Assembly (NCBI GenBank): GCA_963812945.1
Contig: CAWEXD010000008.1
Location: 1,302,001 to 1,366,000 of the forward strand
Direction of reading: 5' to 3'
DNA length: 64,000 nt
Origin: DASRDR01 sp963812945 [NCBI: uncultured Candidatus Rokubacteria bacterium]
GTDB lineage: Bacteria > Methylomirabilota > Methylomirabilia > Rokubacteriales
Part shown: positions 7,968 to 18,789 of the stretch, piece after piece
Layout of the letters: each line of letters starts with the position of its first letter
Position numbering within the stretch: position 1 is the first letter of the stretch
Program-made: the position numbers and the translations under genes
The notes under the pieces: model-generated
Databases searched by the model: none
The model's input: only the letters and a program-made list of their open reading frames with translations
Told to the model about the DNA's origin: nothing

Positions 7968-9791
7968 ATGAGCACGTCACCGATCCGCCGTGATGCGGAG
8001 CCGTCGGGCGAGGCTTCGCCTCCCGATGCGTGCGTGCGGCTGGCCCCCCGGGACGGAACGGCGCCAGGGGTCCGGTTTCACCGCGGCGCTCATGCGCCGT
8101 TCGCGATCCGCTGGTTCGGCACAACCGCGCTCGTCGGCCACCTGAGACACCTGGTCGCGGTGGCTGCGGCCAGCCAGCAGCTGGACCTGCGCGACTGGAT
8201 GCGGCCGGAGGGCGCGGCGCAGCTCCTCGACCGGGTGAGCCGCGTCCTGGGGACGCCGGAGGCCGGCGGCTCGCTGGCCGAGCGCCTCGGGCGCGAGGTG
8301 TGGATCGACTTCGTCGCCGACACCGGGGACGACTCCGACCTGAGTGCGGCCGTGGGGCGGATGCTCTTCTCCGAGTACGCGCTCGACGGGGAAGGCGTAC
8401 GGCGACTGCCCCGGGGAGACGTCCTCATCTGCGGGGGCGATACCGCGTATCCCCTGTCGAGCGGGAACGAGCTCGAGCGCCGCCTGCTAGGGCCCTGGAA
8501 CGCCGTCCTGCGGGAGCGCGCGCCCGACGGCCGAGCCCGCGTGCTGCTCGGCATCCCCGGCAACCACGACTGGTACGACGGCCTCGACGGCTTCGGGCGT
8601 CTCTTCCGCCGGAGCCCGCTCGAAGACCTGCCGGAGTCCGTGGCCGCCGCGCTCCCGCCGGAGTCGCGGAACGTCCTGGGGGAGCGCGTCGAAGGCGCCT
8701 TGCTCCGGCACCTCCACGTCGACGAGCTCGCCGAGACCCTGCGCCTGGCCGGCGAGGCGTGGGAGGCGCTCGCGGCGATCGCGCTGGGCTCCACCGTGCG
8801 GAAGGCGCGTCGCCTCGTGCTCGAGGGGTACCGAGCGGTCCAGGAGGCGTCCTTCTGGGCGCTGCCGCTCGCGCCGGGGCTCGACCTCTGGGGCGTCGAC
8901 CGCCAGCTGCGGAGCGCCGACTTCCGGCAGCGCGTCTTCTTCGCCCAGCGCGGGGCCGAGGCCCAGACCCCCCGGAAGGTGCTCGTGGCGCCGGATCCCG
9001 CCCTCGCCTACGGGGAGCCCAACGAGCCGGGGATGGAGATCCTGCGGGCGTGTCACCTGTCCCTGGAGACGAGCCGCACCCTCTATCTGACGGCCGACGT
9101 GCACCACTACGAGCGCCAGGCCGTGGGGGAGTCGTTGCACGTCATCGCCGGGGGCGGCGGGGCGTTCCTGCACGGGAGCCGGATCGCCCCCGCAGCGGGA
9201 AGCGCCCCGCCCGTCGTGGTCTACCCCGACAAGAAGGTCAGCCGGCGGCTGGCGTTCGGGATGCCGCTTCAGCTGGCCCTCGGGACCGCGGGCTTCCTGC
9301 CCCATGGCGTCTTCGCGCTCCTCGCCATGATCGACATCGGCGCCTTGCGGCGCGGGCCGGTCCTCGGCGCGACGGTCGTGGTGCTGGGCACGCTGGCCGC
9401 GATCGTCGCGCTCAGCTTCACCGTGCGCGCCCGCGCGGTGCGACCGGCGGCGACGTGGGGCATCGCGGTTCCCTTCGGTCTGGCCCTGGGCCTCCTGCCG
9501 ACTGGCCTCTACTCCACCCTGCCGCGCACGTTGGCCTGGCTCGAGGTCGTCAAGCCCGTCGTGGCGTACGCGTTCCTCGCGAGCTTCCTCCTGGGTCTCT
9601 TCCTGCTGGTGCTCGCGCTCGTGGGTCTCGAGCACCACCAGGCCTTTGCCGCGCTCGGCCACCCCGGCTTCCGCCACTTCGTCCGGCTGTGCGTGCACCC
9701 GTCCGGCCGGATCGAGGGCTTCGTCATCGGCAAGGACGACCCGCTCGGGAAGGGGCCGCCCGTCCTCGTCGACCGCTTCGCCTGGGACTGA
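7968..9791 (+). CDS. metallophosphoesterase with C-terminal membrane segments
   Basis: A 607-residue protein with a calcineurin-like phosphoesterase core. The metal-site motifs appear in order: a DFVADTGDD block near residue 113, GGDTAYP near 155, GNHDWYDG near 195 and the late TADVHHYE near 375. About four hydrophobic segments follow (residues 420-600), so the enzyme is membrane-attached. The substrate is unknown. The long region between the catalytic blocks fits large actinobacterial/proteobacterial phosphoesterases annotated only by domain. It stands alone between the act operon and two lipoprotein genes. Confidence 0.75.
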   Translation: MSTSPIRRDAEPSGEASPPDACVRLAPRDGTAPGVRFHRGAHAPFAIRWFGTTALVGHLRHLVAVAAASQQLDLRDWMRPEGAAQLLDRVSRVLGTPEAGGSLAERLGREVWIDFVADTGDDSDLSAAVGRMLFSEYALDGEGVRRLPRGDVLICGGDTAYPLSSGNELERRLLGPWNAVLRERAPDGRARVLLGIPGNHDWYDGLDGFGRLFRRSPLEDLPESVAAALPPESRNVLGERVEGALLRHLHVDELAETLRLAGEAWEALAAIALGSTVRKARRLVLEGYRAVQEASFWALPLAPGLDLWGVDRQLRSADFRQRVFFAQRGAEAQTPRKVLVAPDPALAYGEPNEPGMEILRACHLSLETSRTLYLTADVHHYERQAVGESLHVIAGGGGAFLHGSRIAPAAGSAPPVVVYPDKKVSRRLAFGMPLQLALGTAGFLPHGVFALLAMIDIGALRRGPVLGATVVVLGTLAAIVALSFTVRARAVRPAATWGIAVPFGLALGLLPTGLYSTLPRTLAWLEVVKPVVAYAFLASFLLGLFLLVLALVGLEHHQAFAALGHPGFRHFVRLCVHPSGRIEGFVIGKDDPLGKGPPVLVDRFAWD

Positions 9792-10048
9792 GCAGGGTCC
9801 GGCGCCAATCGGCCGGCCCGATGGGGAGGTCCGTTGACGGCAGATCGCGCGGTGAGTAGCGTGTGTCTGGGCAGCGGCCCATTCTCCGCATTCGGCCCTC
9901 AGGACTCGCGGCACGGCGACAGCGCGCGAGGGGCGCCGGACGAGACGACGGGCGCCCGAGGCTGCTCGGCGGCCGGGAGGAGACCACTCTGCGATCGGGA
10001 AGGAAGGGCGTCACCCGGCTCGGGTCGGCGCGGCGCCCGCCCCGTCGG

Positions 10049-11311
10049 ATGACCGTGCGCGGGTGGTCCTGGGCTCTCCTCGCCCTTCTCGGCGCGCTGG
10101 CCGGCTGCGGCGCCGACGACGTCACCTGGACCATGATGCCCGCGCCCGTCATCGTGAAGGACCCGCGGCTCGACTTCGCCCGCCGCGTCTCCCCGGCGGA
10201 CCGCGACACCGACGTCCGCGTCCTCTACGCCACCACGCGCGCGCCCGCCCCCGCCGGGGCTCGCGAGCGTTACTCGGCAAGCGCCGGCGATGCGGTGCGG
10301 CTCGGCCTGTCGGGGGTCCAGCTCGGCCAGCCCGGGTGGTCGTTTGCCGAGCTCGCCGCGTCGGACCGCGTGAGCAGCGTCGACGCGCTACGCCCGGCCC
10401 GGGTCACCGCGGTCGAAGAGTTCGGGGTGATGGGGAGCGACGCCGACCGCGCCTTCATCGCCGCCATCGACCGCCAGGTCATCGCCTCGCCCACGGGGGA
10501 GGCGGTGATCTACGTCCCCGGTTATCGGGTCACCTTCGACCAGATGATGGTGTTCATGGGGAGCTGGGCTCACTACCTCGGGCGCTCGGCGGCGGTCGTG
10601 ACGTTCAGCTGGCCCAGCGGGACCCGCGTGTGGAACTACTTCCTCGACTGTCGGCGCGCTCGCGCCTTCATCCCGGACATCGAGCGCCTCATCGCCCTGG
10701 TCGCGGAGAAGACCCAGGCCCGTCGCCTGAACCTGGTCGCGTTCAGCTGCGGCTCGCCGCTGCTGGCCGAGGCGCTCGTGCGGCTCAGGCAGCGGCATCC
10801 TGCGGAGGATCACGCGGCGCTCCAGCGGCGGTACCGCATCGGCAACGCGCTCTTCATGGCCGCAGACATCGACCTCCAGACGTTTGCCCGGTCGCATCTG
10901 CCCGCCCTGTCGGACGTCGCGGTGCGCACGCAGGTGTACGTGTCGGAGGACGACGGGGCTCTGAAGTGGGCGGCCAAGCTGGCGCGCGCCTCGCGTCTGG
11001 GACGCCCGAACCTCGGCGAGCTGACGCGCGAGGACCTGGCGACGCTCGCCGGCAACGAGCGGCTGGTGGGCATCGACGTCGCCGGCGTGTACGGCGCGCA
11101 CGAGCTCGGCGGGATGCGCGGCCACGGGTACTTCTTCGCCAACACTCGCGTCTCCACCGACGTCCTCCTGTCGATGATCTATCCCTTCGACCCGGCCTCG
11201 CGCGCCCTGGTTCACGGGCCGGGCCGGGGGATGTGGACCTTCCCGGACGACTACCCTCAACGCATCGGCGACGCGGTGTACCAGAAGGCGCCGGCGCTGC
11301 GTCGCGGATGA
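10049..11311 (+). CDS. DUF900-type alpha/beta hydrolase lipoprotein
   Basis: A 420-residue protein starting at ATG 10049 with a lipoprotein signal (LGALAGC, Cys near residue 20). The body resembles DUF900 esterase/hydrolases: an early V-x-YATTRAP block, a V-I-Y-V-P-G-Y oxyanion-side strand, FSWPSG, and the nucleophile region LVAFSCGS. A late GHGYF supplies a plausible catalytic His. The substrate is unknown. The 257 bases upstream (9792-10048) hold no convincing gene or promoter. The next lipoprotein gene begins 22 bases later, so they may be co-transcribed. Confidence 0.7.
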   Translation: MTVRGWSWALLALLGALAGCGADDVTWTMMPAPVIVKDPRLDFARRVSPADRDTDVRVLYATTRAPAPAGARERYSASAGDAVRLGLSGVQLGQPGWSFAELAASDRVSSVDALRPARVTAVEEFGVMGSDADRAFIAAIDRQVIASPTGEAVIYVPGYRVTFDQMMVFMGSWAHYLGRSAAVVTFSWPSGTRVWNYFLDCRRARAFIPDIERLIALVAEKTQARRLNLVAFSCGSPLLAEALVRLRQRHPAEDHAALQRRYRIGNALFMAADIDLQTFARSHLPALSDVAVRTQVYVSEDDGALKWAAKLARASRLGRPNLGELTREDLATLAGNERLVGIDVAGVYGAHELGGMRGHGYFFANTRVSTDVLLSMIYPFDPASRALVHGPGRGMWTFPDDYPQRIGDAVYQKAPALRRG

Positions 11312-11333
11312 GTCGCGCCACTCTGGCATCCCG

Positions 11334-12755
11334 ATGATGGCCACTTGCGCGCGCCGCGGCCACCGCCCGCTCACGCTCGTCGCGGCGATGTGCCTCCTGG
11401 CCGGGTGCGGGGGATCGGCGCTCTCCATCCCCAGGCCGACGGACCAGCTCCTGCCCCCGCCGCCGCAATCCGCGCTCGAGCCCTCGCTCCTGAGCTTCGC
11501 CGTGGACGTGCCGGTCGCGCGCCTCCTCGAGGCGGCCGATGCCGCCTTCGCCCCGGACGTCGCGCAGGAGGAGGCCTGGCGCGCGGCGCCCGGTGGGCTC
11601 GGACCCGCCGGCCTCGAGGTCCAGTACCGGCTCTGGCGGGAATCCCTCTACCTCGAGATGGTCGGGGACCGGCTCGTCAGCCGGGTCGACCTCCGCTACC
11701 GCGTGCGGGCGCGGCTCGCGGGCGGCCTCGTGCCGCTGGCCGGCCAGTGCGGCTACGACAGCGAGCCGCCGCGGCGGCTCCGGGTCACCGCGTCCTCGGC
11801 ACTGGCCTGGACCGAGAGCTGGGGGCTCCGGTCGACGACGAGCTTCGGGCCGCCCGAGTTCCTCGATCCGTGCGGAGTGCTTCCCGGGGTGGCCGACGTG
11901 ACCCCGGTCCTGGGCGGGCTCCTCCGGCCCGGGCTCGGGGCGCTCGCGCGAGCGCTCGACGAGCGGGTCGCCCAGCTGGGGACCCGGACCGAGGCCGCGC
12001 TCGTCTGGCAGCGACTCAGCGCGCCCATGGAGGTGGCCCCCCGCGCATGGCTCGTGCTGCGGCCCCGCGCGGCCCACGCCGGCCCGATCGGCGGCGGCGG
12101 CCCCGGGATTCTCCGGACCGTGCTCGAGCTCGTCGCGGAGCCTGACGCCCGGATCGGCGACGCGCCCGACGCGGAGGCGCGGCCATTGCCTGCATTGCAG
12201 CTCGTCAAGGCGCCGGCGCGCAGGTTCCACGCCGTGCTTCCGCTCCAGGTCCCCTACGCGGCCCTCAACGAATGGCTCACGTCGCGGGTCGTCGGCACGA
12301 CGGTCGACGTCGGAACCTCGAGATCCCTCTCGGTCGAGAGCGTCCAGGCGTACGGGAGCGGCAGCCAGCTGATCCTCGCGGTCCAGGTCTCGGGGGCGGC
12401 CAGCGGAACCGTGTACCTTGCCGGCACCCCGACCATGGACGGTGACACGCGGACCCTCCGCGTCGGCGACCTCCAGTTCACCCTGGAATCCGACAGCGCG
12501 CTGGTGAGGACCACGGGCCGGCTGCTGCACCGCCAGCTGGTCTCGGCGCTGGAGTCCCGGGCGCGCCTGCCGCTGGGGGATCGCCTCGACGCGCTCCGCA
12601 CGCGGCTCACGGCCGCGCTCAACCGGGAGCTTGCGGCGGGATTCCACCTGAGCGGCGCCGTGGACGCGCTGGAGGTCCGGAGCGTCTACCCGATCCAGGA
12701 CGGGCTGGAATTCCGGGTCCTGTTCGGCGGAACGCTCGGGCTGGTCGGTCGCTGA
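11334..12755 (+). CDS. DUF4403 family lipoprotein
   Basis: A 473-residue predicted lipoprotein (CLLAGC lipobox near residue 25). It has the DUF4403 pattern: repeated beta-rich segments beginning LSFAVDVPVARL and, later, FHAVLPLQVPYAALNEWL. DUF4403 proteins are duplicated BPI/TULIP-like or SMP-like domains of unknown role, probably binding lipids in the periplasm. ATG 11334 is followed directly by a second ATG at 11337; either could serve. The gene follows the DUF900 lipoprotein closely and precedes moeA, which has its own promoter. Confidence 0.65.
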   Translation: MMATCARRGHRPLTLVAAMCLLAGCGGSALSIPRPTDQLLPPPPQSALEPSLLSFAVDVPVARLLEAADAAFAPDVAQEEAWRAAPGGLGPAGLEVQYRLWRESLYLEMVGDRLVSRVDLRYRVRARLAGGLVPLAGQCGYDSEPPRRLRVTASSALAWTESWGLRSTTSFGPPEFLDPCGVLPGVADVTPVLGGLLRPGLGALARALDERVAQLGTRTEAALVWQRLSAPMEVAPRAWLVLRPRAAHAGPIGGGGPGILRTVLELVAEPDARIGDAPDAEARPLPALQLVKAPARRFHAVLPLQVPYAALNEWLTSRVVGTTVDVGTSRSLSVESVQAYGSGSQLILAVQVSGAASGTVYLAGTPTMDGDTRTLRVGDLQFTLESDSALVRTTGRLLHRQLVSALESRARLPLGDRLDALRTRLTAALNRELAAGFHLSGAVDALEVRSVYPIQDGLEFRVLFGGTLGLVGR

Positions 12756-12771
12756 GTCCGCCGTCGCGCGC

Positions 12772-12801
12772 TTGCCGGGCGGCCCGGGGCCTGGCTACAC
12801 T
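12772..12801 (+). promoter_or_regulatory. promoter of moeA
   Basis: TTGCCG (12772-12777) and TACACT (12796-12801) with an 18-base spacer lie 45 bases before the moeA start. The match to sigma70 consensus is moderate, and the spacing is acceptable. Confidence 0.45.
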
Positions 12802-12846
12802 GGCCGCGGAGTCGAATCCTCTCCACCCGACCTGAGGAGCGCCAGC

Positions 12847-14115
<1,269 letters not shown>

Positions 14116-14127
14116 GCGTCTCGCCGG

Positions 14128-14157
14128 TTGAGTTGCCCGTCCCATTTGGGCTATAGT
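14128..14157 (+). promoter_or_regulatory. promoter of the sulfur-oxidation genes
   Basis: TTGAGT (14128-14133) and TATAGT (14152-14157) are spaced by 18 bases, 25 bases before the SoxYZ start. Transcription would start near 14164. The strong -10 suggests expression independent of moeA. Confidence 0.5.
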
Positions 14158-14182
14158 CCCATTACCGATCAGGTTTGATGGA

Positions 14183-14935
14183 ATGAGGCGACGGGACTTC
14201 CTTGGCGTGGTTTCAACGGGACTTGCGGGGGCGGTGGGCGTGCCCCGGCTGGCCGCGGGCCAGGCCCGGGCGGACCGGGAGCACCAGATCGACCTCGACG
14301 TGCCCATCCTCTCCGAGGAGCCGGCGGCCGTGCCGATCCGTGTGAGCCTCGAGCATCCGATGGAGCCCGACCACTACATTCGCTCCATCGAGGTGACGAT
14401 CGATCGCGACCCTGTCCCGGGGAAGGGGAAGTTCCTCCTGTCACCGGGGAATGGCCGGCCCTGGGCGGCCTACCAGATGCGGTCGGGAACCGGGGGGCTG
14501 GTCAAGGCGGTGGCGGTCTGTACCCGCCACGGAGAGTTCCAGGCGACGCGCGAGGCCCGGGTCGTCGATGGCGGCTGCAGCACGCCGCCGGAGCGCGGGA
14601 GCCGGGAGCGCGCGGGCCATCCCGAGCTGCGCCTGCCGAGCTCGGTCAAGGCGGGGGAGCCGTTCGAGGTTCGCGCCCGGCTGATCCACGGGTCCTACAC
14701 GGGCCTCGCGTTGAAGCAGGGCCGCTTCGTCCGGGAGCTGCCGGAGTACTACGTCAAGGAGATGACCGTGTGGCTCGACGACCAGCGGGTGAGCACGTTC
14801 CAGATGACGTCGGCGGTGAGCCCGAATCCGCTGATCCGGTTTCCCCTGCGGGTGACCCGGCCGGCCACGCTGCGGGTCGAGTTCGTGAACAGCGAGGGGC
14901 AGCGCTGGGAAGTGTCTCAACCCATTCGCATCTGA
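14183..14935 (+). CDS. SoxY-SoxZ fusion sulfur-carrier protein
   Basis: A 250-residue exported protein joining a SoxY-like and a SoxZ-like domain. It begins with a twin-arginine-like signal (RRRDFLGVV). Residues about 35-135 are the SoxY part, ending in the swinging-arm motif GGC (Cys132) that carries sulfur intermediates. Residues about 146-250 are SoxZ-like (SSVKAGEPFEVRARLIH). In classical SoxYZ the arm ends GGCGG at the C-terminus; here it is internal, followed by a Pro/Arg-rich linker. Fused carriers occur with partial Sox systems and also beside quinoprotein dehydrogenases. The following flavocytochrome genes favour a sulfur role. No soxB, soxXA or soxCD is seen here. Confidence 0.82.
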   Translation: MRRRDFLGVVSTGLAGAVGVPRLAAGQARADREHQIDLDVPILSEEPAAVPIRVSLEHPMEPDHYIRSIEVTIDRDPVPGKGKFLLSPGNGRPWAAYQMRSGTGGLVKAVAVCTRHGEFQATREARVVDGGCSTPPERGSRERAGHPELRLPSSVKAGEPFEVRARLIHGSYTGLALKQGRFVRELPEYYVKEMTVWLDDQRVSTFQMTSAVSPNPLIRFPLRVTRPATLRVEFVNSEGQRWEVSQPIRI

Positions 14936-14966
14936 TCGGATTTTCACCGAGGGCACGGAGGCGGCC

Positions 14967-16235
14967 ATGACCCAGCTCACACGGAGAGACTTCCTTCGGG
15001 TGTCGGCGGCAGGTGTCGGACTCGGCGCGGGCGCCGCGCTCGGCGGGTGCGCCACCCCCGTGAAGGGCGACCTCGCGCGGAAGTCGGGGCGGCGGGTCGT
15101 CGTCGTCGGCGGGGGCTGGGGCGGCGCGACGGCGGCGAAATACGTTCGCCTTCAGGACCCCTCGATCGAGGTCATCCTCCTCGAGCCCAATCGCACCTTC
15201 GTCTCGTGCCCCTTCAGCAACCTGGTTCTCAGCGGGGTCGAGACCATGGACGCGATCACCATGGGGTACGAGCGGCTGCGCGCCCACGGGGTCAAGATTC
15301 GCCACGAGGCGGCGACCGCCATCGAGCCCGACACCAAGCGCGTCCGCATCGGCGAGGGCTATCTCGAGTACGACCGCGTCATCGTGTCGCCCGGCATCGA
15401 CTTCGTCTGGGACCAGGTCCCGGGCGTCGCGGGTCAGGAGGCGAGCGTGCTCCACGCCTGGAAGGCGGGGCCGCAGACGGTCGAGCTGGCCCAGCGGCTC
15501 CAGGCCCTGCCGGACGGCGGCGTCGTCCTCATGACCGTGCCGCCCGTGGCCTACCGGTGCCCGCCGGGCCCGTACGAGCGGGCCTGCCAGATCGCCTGGT
15601 TCCTCCAGACGAAGAAGCCCCGGGCGAAGCTCGTCGTCCTCGACGCGAACAACGACGTCGTGTCGAAGACCGCCCTCTTCAAGGCGGTCTTCCGGAACTA
15701 CCCGAACCTGGAGTATCGCCCCACGAGCCGGCTGGAGCGGGTCGATCTGGGCGCGCGCGAGGTCGTGCCGGTCATCGGCGACCGCGTCCGATACGACGTG
15801 CTCAACCTCATTCCACCCCAGCGGGCCGGGGCCATCGCGCTCCAGGCCGGGCTGGGGGATGCCAACAACCGGTGGTGCGAGGTGAACCACGTCACCTACG
15901 AGTCGGCCAAGCAGCCGGGGGTGCACGTGATCGGCGACGCCACGACCGGGCTGCCGGTACCGAAGTCCGGCAACATCGCGAACGCGATGGGCAAGATCTG
16001 CGCGACCGCCGTCGTCCACCTGCTGAACGGCAAGGAGCCCCCGGTGCTCGCGCCGGGCAACACCTGCTACAGCTGGACGAGCGATCGGGAGGCCATCGCC
16101 GTCGTCAACGCCTACCGGATCGACAACGGCAAGGTCGTCCAGATCGAGCAGAAGCTGACGCCTCGCCCGGCGGTGTCGGTCGCGCAGAACTCGATCGCGT
16201 GGCGCACGAGCATCTGGAACGACGTCCTTGGATAG
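14967..16235 (+). CDS. flavocytochrome c sulfide dehydrogenase flavoprotein subunit (FccB-like)
   Basis: A 422-residue periplasmic flavoprotein that would oxidise sulfide to polysulfide or S0 and pass electrons to cytochrome c. It has a twin-arginine signal (RRDFLRV) and a dinucleotide fold VVVVGGGWGG at about residues 44-53. The two Cys expected for the redox disulfide are present, in YRCPPGPYE (Cys198) and NTCYS near residue 363. The C-terminal FCSD domain is complete. It lies 31 bases after the SoxYZ fusion and overlaps the region upstream of the cytochrome gene. Together they resemble a compact sulfide/carrier module. Confidence 0.88.
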   Translation: MTQLTRRDFLRVSAAGVGLGAGAALGGCATPVKGDLARKSGRRVVVVGGGWGGATAAKYVRLQDPSIEVILLEPNRTFVSCPFSNLVLSGVETMDAITMGYERLRAHGVKIRHEAATAIEPDTKRVRIGEGYLEYDRVIVSPGIDFVWDQVPGVAGQEASVLHAWKAGPQTVELAQRLQALPDGGVVLMTVPPVAYRCPPGPYERACQIAWFLQTKKPRAKLVVLDANNDVVSKTALFKAVFRNYPNLEYRPTSRLERVDLGAREVVPVIGDRVRYDVLNLIPPQRAGAIALQAGLGDANNRWCEVNHVTYESAKQPGVHVIGDATTGLPVPKSGNIANAMGKICATAVVHLLNGKEPPVLAPGNTCYSWTSDREAIAVVNAYRIDNGKVVQIEQKLTPRPAVSVAQNSIAWRTSIWNDVLG

Positions 16236-16248
16236 CGTGGAGGGTACG

Positions 16249-16848
16249 ATGCGGACGCTGGGTCGCCTGTTCGGTGTGGTCGCGGGAGCGCTGTTCATGG
16301 TCGTCGCCCCGGCGGCGGCGGGCCCGCTCGACGGCCCCGGGGCGCAGAAGGCCCTCGTGTGCAGCGCCTGCCACGGATTCGCGGGACAGAGCCGCGGGGA
16401 CACGGTCCCCATCCTGGCCGGCGTCGACGCCGCCTACTTCAAGAAGGCGATCGCCGACTACGCGTCCGGGCGCCGGCCGTCGCCCGAGATGGAGCCCTAC
16501 GCCAAGATGGTGACCCACTTCGGGGTGGATGACGTGGCCGGTTACTTCGCCGCTCAGAAGCGTCAGCCGACCCAGGTCAAGGTTGACGCGGCGGCCGTCG
16601 CGCGGGGCAAGACGGCGTCGGCCCAGTGCACCGTGTGCCACGGGGCCGACGGGAAGGGAGACCGGGCGAAGCTGATCCCGGATCTCACCGGGCAGCCCCC
16701 CGGCTACCTGCGGAGCCAGCTCCTGCTCTTCAAGCAGGACCAGCGGAGCCCCGGGGACGCCCAGCTCAAGGCGGTGAAGCTCCTGATCCAGACCCTGCCC
16801 GAGGACACGCTCGCGGACCTGGCGGCCTACTACTCGAGCCTCCGCTGA
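16249..16848 (+). CDS. dihaem cytochrome c (c4/FccA type)
   Basis: A 199-residue exported cytochrome with two CxxCH sites, CSACH near residue 39 and CTVCH near residue 128, arranged as two similar class I domains as in cytochrome c4 and FccA. The ATG at 16249 is preceded by GGAGGG and begins a clean signal peptide (ending near AAAGP). An upstream in-frame TTG at 16228 overlaps the flavoprotein gene and is less likely. It is the expected electron acceptor of the sulfide dehydrogenase subunit encoded just before. Confidence 0.87.
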   Translation: MRTLGRLFGVVAGALFMVVAPAAAGPLDGPGAQKALVCSACHGFAGQSRGDTVPILAGVDAAYFKKAIADYASGRRPSPEMEPYAKMVTHFGVDDVAGYFAAQKRQPTQVKVDAAAVARGKTASAQCTVCHGADGKGDRAKLIPDLTGQPPGYLRSQLLLFKQDQRSPGDAQLKAVKLLIQTLPEDTLADLAAYYSSLR

Positions 16849-16887
16849 TCCCACGCCTGCCGGGCGCGGGCGCGCGCGCCGTCAGCG

Positions 16888-17883
16888 CTAGGCGCGGCCG
16901 AAGAGCGCCCAGAGGGTCACGCGGCCCCCGACGAGCATGGCGGCGAATGCCGTCAGGCTGCCGAGGGCGAGGGTGGCGGAGTTCGTGAGACCCTGGGTGA
17001 TGTTGCAGCCGTCGGCGACCAGCGCGCCCGCGCCCATGACGATGCCGCCGCCGAAGAGCTTCACGATCGTGAAGCCCGGCACCGCCTTCCAGGCGAACTC
17101 CCCGGACCGCCACGCCGCCAGGGCCGCTCCGGCGGTCACGCCCAGGAGGAGCACCATGCCCCAGGTGATCCGGTTCGGGTAGCCGACCAGGGGATAGGTC
17201 AGGAGGTGCCCGGTGTTGGCGGCGAACGTGATGCCCGTCGGGCTGCCGGCCCAGGCGGACAGGTACCAGCCGACCACGATCACGAGGCCGATCGCGCCGC
17301 CGGTGACGGGCCAGCGCCACTTCCCGTGCTCGGGCTCCTCGGGACGGTTCCACACGAGCCACGCGCCCAGCAGGACCACGAGGGCCCCGATCACCGCCCA
17401 TGCCGGAAGGCCCAGCGCCGCGTGGAGCGTGGCCGGCTGGTCGTCGATCGCGTACTCGAAGGCCTGGAGCGTCGTCCGGACGGGCTGGAGCACGCCGACG
17501 CTCGTCGCGCTGGCGCCGATGGCGAATCCCAGCAGGACGACCCACGCGCCGAGGGCGCCCTCGCCCAGGCGATACCACGAGCTGCCCGCGCAGCCGCCCC
17601 CGAGGATCATCCCCACGCCGAAGACGAAGCCTCCGGTGAGATTGGCGAGCCACCGGAAGGGCCGCACGGGGATGGACTCGACGAGCCCGAGCCCGAGGAG
17701 GTGGACGCCGACGACCGCGATCACGAGCGCGAGCACGTAGGCGCGGAGGATGGACGTGTCGCCCATGAGGGCCCAGTTCGAGAGCGCCCGCGTGAGGCAG
17801 AAGCCGCCGCGCTGCGCGCAGTAGCCGAACAGGAGCCCGGCCAGGAGCGCGCTGCCGCTCATGAGGAGAACGGGGAGCTCCAC
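16888..17883 (-). CDS. YeeE/YedE family sulfur-compound transporter
   Basis: A 331-residue membrane protein with about nine to ten hydrophobic segments. It has the Cys-containing motifs of YeeE/YedE (TsuA-like) transporters: YCAQRGGFC at about residues 21-29, GGGCAGSSWYRLGEG near 100, and ADGCNITQG near 290. Characterised relatives import thiosulfate by handing it between conserved Cys. The GTG at 17883 is the start. It faces the sulfide-oxidation genes convergently, only 39 bases from the cytochrome stop, and probably supplies or exports the sulfur substrate of that module. Confidence 0.85.
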   Translation of the reverse strand: MELPVLLMSGSALLAGLLFGYCAQRGGFCLTRALSNWALMGDTSILRAYVLALVIAVVGVHLLGLGLVESIPVRPFRWLANLTGGFVFGVGMILGGGCAGSSWYRLGEGALGAWVVLLGFAIGASATSVGVLQPVRTTLQAFEYAIDDQPATLHAALGLPAWAVIGALVVLLGAWLVWNRPEEPEHGKWRWPVTGGAIGLVIVVGWYLSAWAGSPTGITFAANTGHLLTYPLVGYPNRITWGMVLLLGVTAGAALAAWRSGEFAWKAVPGFTIVKLFGGGIVMGAGALVADGCNITQGLTNSATLALGSLTAFAAMLVGGRVTLWALFGRA

Positions 17884-17917
17884 GCCCGCGATCTTAGCGC
17901 ACGGGACGCGCCGCCGC

Positions 17918-17947
17918 TTGTGGGTCCATGGGGGGGCCGGCTATACT
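17918..17947 (+). promoter_or_regulatory. promoter of the amino-acid ABC transporter
   Basis: TTGTGG (17918-17923) and TATACT (17942-17947) with an 18-base spacer, 43 bases before the ATPase start, in the divergent space upstream of the YeeE gene. Confidence 0.5.
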
Positions 17948-17990
17948 TCGCGCGGCGAGCGGGCTCGGATTCGCCGGCACGAGGAGGACG

Positions 17991-18767
<777 letters not shown>

Positions 18768-18789
18768 GGGCGAGGGAGAGGAGACACCC

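Noticed and set aside
8030-9859. 609-codon plus-strand frame overlapping the metallophosphoesterase
   Set aside because: Arg/Ala/Pro-rich with no family pattern, whereas the overlapping frame holds all phosphoesterase motifs.
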